DNA from: Bacteroidales bacterium
GTDB lineage: Bacteria; Bacteroidota; Bacteroidia; Bacteroidales; VadinHA17
DNA: 14,894 nt
NCBI GenBank assembly: GCA_003501665.1
Contig: DNOQ01000398.1
Coordinates: 1-14,894, forward strand
Direction of reading: 5' to 3'
The notes beneath the pieces were generated by a model. It worked only from the letters and a program-made list of their open reading frames with translations. It did no database searches and was not told where the DNA came from. Below, piece by piece: positions 1 through 6,716 of the stretch; positions within the stretch are counted from its first letter, which is position 1, and each line of letters begins with the position of its first letter. Made by a program: the position numbers and the translations under genes.

Positions 1-66
1 TCATTTTTATAATTCAATGGTCACACTATTTATTACCTTTATCCGGTTAAACAACAGAATTGCCTG

Positions 67-1182
67 ATGGATGTTATATCCCTTACCCGGAAATTGTTAT
101 CATTCAATACAATAAATCCCCCGGGAAATGAAGAAGGTATAGCCCGTTATACCGGTGCGATCCTTGAAGAAAACGGATTTTACGTCAATTATTATCCTTA
201 TGGGGAGAACCGCCTCCAGCTTGTTGCAGAAAAAGGTATCACCCCGGGAAATCCGCCTGTCGTGTTTTCAGGCCACTTTGATACAGTACCGCCGGGAAAT
301 AATCCATGGAGCACTGATCCTTTCGGGGGCGAAGTATTTGATGGGAAAATATGGGGACGTGGATCAGCTGACATGAAGGGTGCCCTGGCCGCAATGATGA
401 TCGCGGCAATTGAAGCATCTGATGAAAATCCCGGGGGAAGAGGCATAAGATTAATTTTTACAGCTGATGAAGAGCCGGGTTGCAGGGGTGTAATGGAACT
501 GATAAAATCATTCACTGACCGTCACAATGCAAGCGCCGTAATAGTGGGCGAACCGACAGAAAATCTTCCTGCAACAGGACATAAAGGTGCAATTTATCTA
601 CTTGGAAAATGCATGGGAAAGACAGCCCATTCATCAATGCCCGAAAAAGGAATTAATGCAATCTACAAAGCTGCAAGATCGATCATCAGGCTGAGTGAAG
701 TACGTTTTGATGCCGAAATAGACCCTCTTCTGGGATATCCCACAATTAACATTGGAAAAATAAATGGCGGAATGAATATAAACTCTGTACCTGACAATGC
801 AGAATTTACGATTGACATAAGGACCACATCCGGCACAGATCATGAGGCTATTATCAGAAAGATCGAAGAAGAAATCGGCGGTGAAACAGTTTTAGAAACT
901 CTTGTGAATATCAACCCTGTCTACACCTCTTCGGATAATCCCTTTGTGCGGCTGGTATATGACATCTGCGGCATCAGGGAACAAAGTCCCGGGTTTCCTC
1001 TTGCCCTTCCTTATCTTACCGATGGAGCAGTGCTCCAGAGATTTTACTCTGGTGCTCCGACTGTTATTCTTGGGCCCGGCCAGCCGGAAATGGCACACCA
1101 GACTAATGAATACTGTTATATCGAAAAACTCGAAAGTTGTGTAAAAATCTATAAAAAAATCATTTCAAACATGAAACTTTAA
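67..1182 (+). CDS. M20 family metallopeptidase / N-acyl amino acid deacylase (ArgE/DapE/CPG2-like)
   Basis: A 371-residue cytoplasmic two-zinc hydrolase of the M20 family, which removes acyl groups or C-terminal residues from N-acylated amino acids or small peptides. The family's ligands are visible in order: H70 and D72 in GHFD, D102 in SADMKG (bridging ligand), the catalytic base E135 followed by E136 in DEEPG, E162 in GEPT, H188 in the lid-domain AHSS, and H344 in MAHQTNE. The metal site therefore looks intact and the length is normal for the family. The ATG at 67 fits the usual short helix before the first strand; the frame stays open upstream to 13, but those residues do not look like family sequence. 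It is followed after 18 bases by an SDR-like gene, so it probably belongs to one operon that may begin left of the window. The substrate cannot be read from sequence; acetylornithine, succinyl-DAP or another N-acyl compound are all possible. Confidence 0.9.
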   Translation: MDVISLTRKLLSFNTINPPGNEEGIARYTGAILEENGFYVNYYPYGENRLQLVAEKGITPGNPPVVFSGHFDTVPPGNNPWSTDPFGGEVFDGKIWGRGSADMKGALAAMMIAAIEASDENPGGRGIRLIFTADEEPGCRGVMELIKSFTDRHNASAVIVGEPTENLPATGHKGAIYLLGKCMGKTAHSSMPEKGINAIYKAARSIIRLSEVRFDAEIDPLLGYPTINIGKINGGMNINSVPDNAEFTIDIRTTSGTDHEAIIRKIEEEIGGETVLETLVNINPVYTSSDNPFVRLVYDICGIREQSPGFPLALPYLTDGAVLQRFYSGAPTVILGPGQPEMAHQTNEYCYIEKLESCVKIYKKIISNMKL

Positions 1183-1208
1183 AACATGAAACGTTGAAAC
1201 ATGGAAAC
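1167..1208. repeat. AAACATG-type degenerate short tandem repeat across a gene junction
   Basis: Units beginning AAAC recur every 7 or 8 bases: AAACATG, AAACTTTA, AAACATG, AAACGTTG, AAACATGG, AAAC. The array covers the last codons and stop of the M20 gene (Asn-Met-Lys-Leu-stop), the 18-base gap, and the ATG of the epimerase-like gene. The ten-base word TTGAAACATG at 1194-1203 occurs again at 12470-12479, also beside a start codon. Its function is unknown; it may be a remnant of slippage expansion. Confidence 0.65.
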
Positions 1209-2238
1209 AAATTTTGAAAAAATAAGGAATGAAGAGCATCTCAATGAACTTCTTTCAAGTCCCGGTAAAGAAGTTATCAGGATGTTTTCGCAAATTGACG
1301 GTGATATTATTTTTCTTGGCGTATCAGGCAAAATAGGTCCATATCTCGCACGGATGGCAAAAAGAGCCTGTGATGAAGCGGGTGTCGAAAAGCGCATAAC
1401 AGGTGTCGACCGGTTTGAAATTCCCGGGCAGCGGGAAATTTTAGAAAAGCTGGGTATTGAAACCATTCAGGGTAATCTTCTTGATCACGATTTTCTCAAT
1501 AAACTTCCGCCTCTAAAGAATGTTTTCTTTCTCGCCGGGATGAAATTTGGTGCAGTTGACAATCTGCCACTGACGTGGGCTGTAAACTCTTATCTTCCCG
1601 GAATGGCAGCTGAGCACTTCAGGGATTCACGGATTGTTGTATTTTCTACCGGATGTGTGTATCCTCTGGTCGAAGTAAATTCAGGTGGCTCTGTTGAATC
1701 CGACCCACCTGTCGCCATCGGGGAATATGCGCAGTCATGCCTCGGAAGAGAGAGAATGTTTGAATACGTAAGTAAAAAATACGGGACACCTGTTGTACTT
1801 ATCCGGCTGAACTATTCGGTTGAGATGCGTTACGGGGTTCTTGTCGATATAGGAACAAAGGTCTTTAACAAACAGCCGGTGGATCTTAAAATGGGATATT
1901 TTAATGTTATCTGGCAGGGCGATATGAATGATTTCGTCCTCCGGTCAATGGAATATACGGACACCCCGGCAAGAATTCTGAACATTACAGGACCGGAAAT
2001 TCTTTCGGTCAGGGAAGTGGCACTGGAATTCGGGAAACTTTTTGGTGTAAACCCTGATTTCATTAACCAGGAAGCTGAAACGGCTCTATTGAGCAACTCT
2101 TCTGAAGCATACCGGCTCTTTGGAAAACCCAAAGTACCGGCAAAAATGGTTATCGGATGGATCGCAGAATGGCTGAAAGATGGCAAAAGATTGCTGGGAA
2201 AACCAACACATTTTGAAGTAAGAGACGGAAAATATTAA
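1201..2238 (+). CDS. NAD-dependent epimerase/dehydratase-like protein (extended SDR, degenerate active site)
   Basis: A 345-residue protein with the extended short-chain dehydrogenase fold. After an N-terminal extension of about 35 residues comes the dinucleotide-binding strand and glycine motif G40-VS-G43-KI-G46. An acidic residue that could bind the ribose (D70, in GVDRFE) follows, then the strand VFFLAG (109-113) and the STGCVYP motif (149-155) that normally carries the catalytic Ser/Thr. The usual YxxxK is present only as Y176-A-Q-S-C180: the tyrosine is kept but the lysine position is cysteine (codon at 1738-1740). The C-terminal part, with NITGPEILSVREVA at about 261-274, resembles the substrate domain of sugar epimerases. 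It sits between the M20 and DapA-like genes with gaps of 18 and 11 bases. It may be a sugar or sugar-acid oxidoreductase with altered chemistry, or a binding protein. The fold is clear; the reaction is unknown. Confidence 0.8.
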   Translation: METNFEKIRNEEHLNELLSSPGKEVIRMFSQIDGDIIFLGVSGKIGPYLARMAKRACDEAGVEKRITGVDRFEIPGQREILEKLGIETIQGNLLDHDFLNKLPPLKNVFFLAGMKFGAVDNLPLTWAVNSYLPGMAAEHFRDSRIVVFSTGCVYPLVEVNSGGSVESDPPVAIGEYAQSCLGRERMFEYVSKKYGTPVVLIRLNYSVEMRYGVLVDIGTKVFNKQPVDLKMGYFNVIWQGDMNDFVLRSMEYTDTPARILNITGPEILSVREVALEFGKLFGVNPDFINQEAETALLSNSSEAYRLFGKPKVPAKMVIGWIAEWLKDGKRLLGKPTHFEVRDGKY

Positions 2239-2249
2239 AATCACCGGAA

Positions 2250-3311
2250 ATGAACATATCACAAGAGATCGGAACACTTCTGAAACATGGTACCGTAATT
2301 CCCGCTCTTCCCCTTGCATTAAAAAGAAATCGCAAACCGGACGAACGGAGGCAGCGTGCACTTCTACGTTATTACCTGGATGCAGGAGCTGGCGGGATTG
2401 CAGTCGGAGTACATACAACCCAGTTTGCAATAAGAGAACCTGAAATAAATATTTACACTCCCCTTCTTCAAATAGCAAGTGAAGAAATGGATGCTTATTC
2501 TTTAATATCAGGGAAGCCTGTAATAAAAATTGCAGGAGTTATAGGCAGAACAGCTCAGGCCGAAAGAGAGGCCGAGCAGGCTCTTAAAAACGGATATCAT
2601 GCTGGCCTTCTCAGTCTGGCAGCATTCAAAGATGCTGCCAATACGACAATTATTACCCACTGCAAAAGGATTGCTGAAATAATTCCCCTGTTCGGATTTT
2701 ATCTGCAGCCGGCTGTTGGGGGAAGAAAGCTCGATAAAGATTTCTGGCGGGATTTTGCCGCGATTGAAAATGTAGTTGCAATTAAAATTGCACCCTTCAA
2801 CAGGTACCAGACATTTGATGTTGTAAGGGGAGTGGTTGAGTCAGGCAGATCGGATGATATTGCCCTCTATACAGGCAACGATGATAATATCCTTATCGAT
2901 CTTATAACTGAATACAAAATTCAGCATAATGGCAGATTTACAAGTAAAAGGATTGTCGGAGGTTTGCTTGGACACTGGGCTGTATGGACACGCTCCGCAG
3001 TCAGACTGCTTGAAGATGTTAAAAATGGAGTTTTTGAAAGAGATATAAGGAAGGCTATGGTATTATCAAACCAGATAACGGATTGCAATGCCGCATTTTT
3101 CGATACAGCAAATGATTTTAAAGGCTGTATCACCGGTTTGCATGAGGTTTTACGCCGGCAGGGTCTTTTTAAAGGAATATGGACTCTCGATCCGGATGAA
3201 AAGCTTTCGCCCGGACAGAAAAAGGAGATTGACAGGGTATATTCTGCCTATCCTCATCTTAATGATGATGAATTTGTATCAGAAAACGTTGATAAATGGA
3301 TTAACCAATAA
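2250..3311 (+). CDS. DapA/NanA-family class I aldolase (dihydrodipicolinate synthase family), substrate unknown
   Basis: A 353-residue TIM-barrel lyase/synthase of the DHDPS/N-acetylneuraminate lyase family, which forms a Schiff base between lysine and a 2-oxo acid such as pyruvate. Visible family marks are the strand motif AGAGGIAVG near residues 45-53, the tyrosine motif Y151-L-Q-P, and Schiff-base K179 in AIKIAPF. The Y-to-K spacing of 28 residues equals that of E. coli DapA (Y133/K161). Departures suggest it is not lysine-pathway DapA. The canonical GTTGE loop is replaced by GVHTTQF (53-59), and the arginine that binds aspartate semialdehyde after YNVPSRT is not in place (YLQPAVGGRK). It is also about 50 residues longer than typical DapA, mostly C-terminal. 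It follows the epimerase-like gene after 11 bases and precedes a GNAT gene, which suggests co-transcription and a shared pathway. The family call is firm; the substrate is unknown. Confidence 0.85.
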   Translation: MNISQEIGTLLKHGTVIPALPLALKRNRKPDERRQRALLRYYLDAGAGGIAVGVHTTQFAIREPEINIYTPLLQIASEEMDAYSLISGKPVIKIAGVIGRTAQAEREAEQALKNGYHAGLLSLAAFKDAANTTIITHCKRIAEIIPLFGFYLQPAVGGRKLDKDFWRDFAAIENVVAIKIAPFNRYQTFDVVRGVVESGRSDDIALYTGNDDNILIDLITEYKIQHNGRFTSKRIVGGLLGHWAVWTRSAVRLLEDVKNGVFERDIRKAMVLSNQITDCNAAFFDTANDFKGCITGLHEVLRRQGLFKGIWTLDPDEKLSPGQKKEIDRVYSAYPHLNDDEFVSENVDKWINQ

Positions 3312-3340
3312 GCCGTATTTTGCAATCTAAACAAGTGATA

Positions 3341-4222
3341 ATGATGAATACAAAGGATCCAAACGAACAGACTGTCAGCATTCGTATGCTGAATATCAGC
3401 GACCTGGAACATGCCATATGTTTGTCCGTGGCTGAAGGCTGGAACCAGACTGAAATGGACTGGAGATTACTGATTGAAAATCCCTATAATACATGTCTGG
3501 CGGCAGAATATGACGGCAGGGTGATCGGTACCGCTACCTCCCTTAATCATTCGGATAATGTTGCATGGATCGGAATGGTGATAGTGGACAAAGCCTTCAG
3601 GGGCCGTGGTATCGGGAAATTGCTGATGGCAGGAATTATTGACAAACTGGTGTATTTTGAATCGGTTAAGCTTGATGCAACACCTGCAGGGTTGCCATTA
3701 TACAGAAAACTGGGATTTGTCGATGAATATATGATTGACAGAATGGTAAATCCGGCTGTAAAAGACTCTGTTCTGACGAAACAAAATATCGAAGCCACTA
3801 AACTTGGCTGTAAAGATTATCCCGTAATATTGAAAACAGATGAAAAGGTGTTCGGAACCTACCGGGGCTATCTTATTGGAAAACTCTATTCAGCTTATCC
3901 GGAAAAAACATTTATACTTAAAAGTAAAAAAGGACCGGATAGTTATATTTTCGGAAGAGATGGAATAAGATACAATTATTTAGGCCCCCTTATAGCCACT
4001 TCCGATAAATCGGCACGGATCCTGATCAGTAAAGCGCTGGAATCACTGGTAAATCAGCCTGTCGTCCTCGATATTCTCCAGGATAAGAAGAGTACGATAA
4101 AATGGCTGGAATCACTCGGATTTGAAAAGCAACGCCATTTTACCAGGATGTATCTCAACAGCAATTCCTATAAAGGGATCATTAAAAAATATTACCTTAT
4201 AAGCGGTCCTGAATATGGATAA
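3341..4222 (+). CDS. GNAT family N-acetyltransferase with C-terminal second acetyltransferase-like domain
   Basis: A protein of about 293 residues from the ATG at 3341. A second ATG follows at once at 3344, and an in-frame TTG lies at 3320; I prefer the ATG because the extra residues look non-conserved. The N-terminal GNAT domain (about 13-135) has the acetyl-CoA pyrophosphate loop R87-G-R-G90-I-G92-K after the strand AWIGMVIV, and ends with the LYRKLGF motif near 120-126. The C-terminal half (about 160-285), with GRDGIRYNYLGPLIA and a second WLESLGFEKQRHFTRMY block, resembles the extra domain of GNAT proteins annotated with an Acetyltransf_18-type region. It would transfer an acetyl group from acetyl-CoA to an amine or similar group. 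It is the last gene of the 67-4222 run, 29 bases after the aldolase gene, and converges on the MFS gene at 4291. Confidence 0.85.
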   Translation: MMNTKDPNEQTVSIRMLNISDLEHAICLSVAEGWNQTEMDWRLLIENPYNTCLAAEYDGRVIGTATSLNHSDNVAWIGMVIVDKAFRGRGIGKLLMAGIIDKLVYFESVKLDATPAGLPLYRKLGFVDEYMIDRMVNPAVKDSVLTKQNIEATKLGCKDYPVILKTDEKVFGTYRGYLIGKLYSAYPEKTFILKSKKGPDSYIFGRDGIRYNYLGPLIATSDKSARILISKALESLVNQPVVLDILQDKKSTIKWLESLGFEKQRHFTRMYLNSNSYKGIIKKYYLISGPEYG

Positions 4223-4276
4223 TCATCCTCCGGATCAGGAGATAATATATCGCATGTAAACCTGACAAACCGTACT

Positions 4277-4300
4277 ATCAGATTATCAAATCAGTCTGAT
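4277..4300. terminator. Weak inverted repeat between convergent genes, possible bidirectional terminator
   Basis: ATCAGA (4277-4282) and TCTGAT (4295-4300) form six-base arms around a 12-base loop. A competing GATT/AATC hairpin (4281-4284 with 4289-4292) lies inside. The element overlaps the stop of the minus-strand MFS gene and lies 55 bases after the GNAT stop. There is no real U-tract on either side, so a terminator role is only a suggestion. Confidence 0.3.
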
Positions 4301-5511
4301 TTATTACCGGTTTTTGGAAGGAATGATACAATTATGGCTCCCGCAAGTGCGATACCGATAAGGATCAAAAAGGCTATTGAATAAGTTTGTCGCGCATCAT
4401 ACATTGCACCCAGGAACATCGGGAAAAGAGATTCAGCAACGCCATCTGCAACAAGGATAATACCCATTGTACGACCAAGTGCACGTATGCCGAAAAGATC
4501 ACCTGCCATAAGCGGGATGATCATATAATCGCCACCGAGGCCTATTCCGAATATGACTGCAAAGATATAAATACGCCCGGGGAAATCCGGAACCAGCAAT
4601 AGCGGGATCGAAAATGCCACTATAAGGTAAATAAGAATCATCACATATTTTCGGGGAAAAAGATCAGCCAGCCAGCCCATCAACACTCTTCCCACAAGAC
4701 TGGAAAGAAGTACCAGGGAGATTACATGTGCTGCCTGTGTTTGTGAAAATTCGAGGTCACGAAGATAAAGTTTCAGATGCTGATTAACACCTCCCACAAC
4801 ACCAATTGCGCACATGCTTCCAACTGCAAGAAGATAAAAATTCGGATTTGTCAGGATGGTTTTTATGGGAACCGCCGGTTCCTTTTGTGCATGAGTTCCG
4901 GCAAGAGATGAAGATCCTCTTATAAAAAATACCATAGGGAATGCTATCAGTATTACCAGAACACCTAGTGCAGCAAGAGAATTATGCCATCCGTAACTCT
5001 TTTCAAGGCCGGCGGCAATCAATGGCACTATTGCCCCCCCCGCCCCTATCCCGAGGTAAGCGATGCCCATTGCCTTGCCCCTGTTCCTGTCAAACCATCT
5101 TGATATAAGTACCTGACACGGCAACGGTCCTCCGCATACATAACCAAGAGCATTGAAAATATAAAAGAGGTAAAAAAGTCCCAGGGAATTTGCAAAACTC
5201 AGACCTATCAGGGCAGTTCCCATCATCAATACCCCGGCCATCATAAGCCTTCTTGGTCCATACTTGTCAATCAGCCAGCCGGCTATGAATCCAAAAAGAG
5301 GTCCTACCAAAAGTTTGCCCAGTGCATTTCCCGATGTTATAACAGTCCTCGACCATCCATATTCCTTTGTCATAAAATCAAAAAAGAATGGCAGACCATA
5401 GTATGCAAAACCGACAAGTGCAAACAGAGATAAAAAAGCCGTGATAACAATATAAGTCTGAGAACTTTTCGAAGCCTGACCAGCCATTGACTGAAATTTA
5501 TTTTCTTCCAT
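4291..5511 (-). CDS. MFS transporter, OFA-like (copy 1 of a paralogous pair)
   Basis: A 406-residue inner-membrane carrier with about 12 hydrophobic segments in two halves, normal for the major facilitator superfamily. The loop after TM2 carries motif A as G78-W-L-I-D82-K-Y-G85-P-R-R, and the equivalent loop in the second half reads GWLADLFPRK near 279-288. The block SRWFDRNRGKAMGIAYLG (138-155) is typical of the oxalate/formate antiporter-like (OFA) and monocarboxylate-type branch, so a small carboxylate is the likeliest substrate; this is inference from family only. The protein aligns without gaps over nearly its whole length with the product of 6715-7935, at roughly two-thirds identity by eye. 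The ATG at 5511 is the best start. The upstream gap holds no recognisable Bacteroidota promoter on this strand. Confidence 0.88.
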   Translation of the reverse strand: MEENKFQSMAGQASKSSQTYIVITAFLSLFALVGFAYYGLPFFFDFMTKEYGWSRTVITSGNALGKLLVGPLFGFIAGWLIDKYGPRRLMMAGVLMMGTALIGLSFANSLGLFYLFYIFNALGYVCGGPLPCQVLISRWFDRNRGKAMGIAYLGIGAGGAIVPLIAAGLEKSYGWHNSLAALGVLVILIAFPMVFFIRGSSSLAGTHAQKEPAVPIKTILTNPNFYLLAVGSMCAIGVVGGVNQHLKLYLRDLEFSQTQAAHVISLVLLSSLVGRVLMGWLADLFPRKYVMILIYLIVAFSIPLLLVPDFPGRIYIFAVIFGIGLGGDYMIIPLMAGDLFGIRALGRTMGIILVADGVAESLFPMFLGAMYDARQTYSIAFLILIGIALAGAIIVSFLPKTGNKSD

Positions 5512-5616
5512 GTTTATACCCGATGTTAGGAACTTTTAAAGTTAAATATTTACCTTTATCAAGTTCCACAATTCTGATAATTTCTGGAAAATAACCTCCA
5601 TATTATAACCATTAAT

Positions 5617-6708
5617 GTGCCATATCCGCCAGATTATGGCGGTATTATTGATTGTTATCACAGAATCAGATCGCTGCACAATGCAGGAATTAAAGTGCAT
5701 CTGCATGTATATGAATACGGCCGCCCGCGAAGTAAAGAGCTGGAAACAATCTGCGAAGAGATAACCTATTATACGAGAGATACATCAATAGCACGGCACT
5801 TTTCATTACTACCCTATTCGGTAGTATCCAGAAAGTCGGATGAAATGATCGAAAATCTTGCAAAAGATGATTTTCCGGTCCTTTTTGATGGAATTCAAAC
5901 TACTCTTAACCTAGATCATCCGACGCTGAAAAACAGAAAAAAAGCAGTCAGGATCCATAATATTGAACCTCTTTACTACCGGACACTTGCAAAGTATGAG
6001 AAAAATATCATAAAGAAATTATATTATTCACTCGAAGCAGCCAGATTACGGAGATACGAAAAAATCCTAAGTAAACCGGATTATCTGTTAACAGTATCAA
6101 TCGTCGACCATGATTATTACAACAGAAAGTTTGGAAATTCGGTAATGATCCCGTCATCTCATCCGTATGACCATGCTGATATTTCCACTGGTAAAGGAGA
6201 ATACATTCTTTACCATGGCGACCTGAGTGTAAATGAGAACCTGGCAGTATCTGAATATCTGATAACAAAGGTATTTTCAAAAGTACCTTACCGTTGTATC
6301 ATTTCAGGAAAAAATCCTCCTGCAGAACTTGCATTCAAGATAGCCGGATATGGGAACATAAGCCTTATACCCAATCCTGACAATGGGAAAATGGATAATC
6401 TGATAAGAAATGCGCATATTAATGTACTCCCTACAATGGCTTCAAACGGATTGAAGCTGAAGCTGCTCATATCACTTTATTGCGGACGTCACTGTATTGT
6501 GAACAGCACTACCATTAACGGCTCGGGTCTTTATTCTCTCTGTCATATTGCCGATTCCCCCGAAAAAATGATCCAAAAGATCACAAATCTTATGGACCAG
6601 CCCTTTACTGAAGATATGATTGAGGATAGAAGGAAAGTGCTGTCAAGGAATCACGATAATAAAACCAATGCCGGTAAACTGATCGATCTTTTATTCCCTG
6701 CGCTCTGA
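5617..6708 (+). CDS. Glycosyltransferase, GT-B fold type common in Bacteroidota (start uncertain)
   Basis: Likely a cytoplasmic or membrane-associated sugar transferase, for example in surface polysaccharide or glycan assembly. Counting from the GTG at 5617, the first residues VPYPPDYGG are the donor/acceptor loop of GT-B enzymes, followed by HLHVYEYGR (28-36), VRIHNIEPLYY (111-121), the second-domain opening YHGDLSVNEN (199-208) and SNGLKLKLLISLYCGRHCIVN-like sequence (277-296). The frame is open upstream to a stop at 5578-5580. The 12 codons before the GTG encode LENNLHIITIN, which reads as the first strand of the fold, so the true start is probably upstream. No ATG is available there; only CTG at 5584 or other near-cognate codons are. 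The gene lies alone on the plus strand between two minus-strand MFS paralogues, and its stop is 6 bases from the stop of the second. Its last codons fall within a repeated motif. Confidence 0.82.
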   Translation: MPYPPDYGGIIDCYHRIRSLHNAGIKVHLHVYEYGRPRSKELETICEEITYYTRDTSIARHFSLLPYSVVSRKSDEMIENLAKDDFPVLFDGIQTTLNLDHPTLKNRKKAVRIHNIEPLYYRTLAKYEKNIIKKLYYSLEAARLRRYEKILSKPDYLLTVSIVDHDYYNRKFGNSVMIPSSHPYDHADISTGKGEYILYHGDLSVNENLAVSEYLITKVFSKVPYRCIISGKNPPAELAFKIAGYGNISLIPNPDNGKMDNLIRNAHINVLPTMASNGLKLKLLISLYCGRHCIVNSTTINGSGLYSLCHIADSPEKMIQKITNLMDQPFTEDMIEDRRKVLSRNHDNKTNAGKLIDLLFPAL

Positions 6709-6716
6709 GCCCTGCT
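6700..6716. repeat. GGCTCAGAGCGC / GAGCCCTG repeat family member at convergent gene ends
   Basis: Read on the minus strand, GGCTCAGAGCGC occupies 6700-6711; the same twelve bases occur on the plus strand at 10556-10567 after the kinase gene. The word GAGCCCTGCT (6707-6716) recurs at 14566-14575. Here the element encodes the last codons and stop of the glycosyltransferase and lies directly beyond the stop of the MFS gene. Confidence 0.55.

Noticed and set aside
198..515. A 105-codon minus-strand frame inside the M20 gene
   Set aside because: Fully antisense to conserved metal-site codons of the M20 enzyme and without recognisable motifs.
2086..2478. A 130-codon minus-strand frame across the epimerase-aldolase junction
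   Set aside because: Antisense to two conserved coding ends, and the translation has no family features.
3320..3340. TTG at 3320 as start of the GNAT gene
   Set aside because: Two adjacent ATG codons at 3341 and 3344 are better starts, and the seven extra residues show no family similarity.
4291..5511. Assigning the MFS pair firmly as oxalate:formate antiporters
   Set aside because: Only branch-level similarity is visible, and no oxalate-handling genes (frc, oxc) are nearby, so the substrate is left open.
5523..5594. Small plus-strand frame from the ATG at 5523 as a leader or alternative glycosyltransferase start
   Set aside because: It is in a different frame from the glycosyltransferase, ends at a stop near 5592 and has no conserved features.
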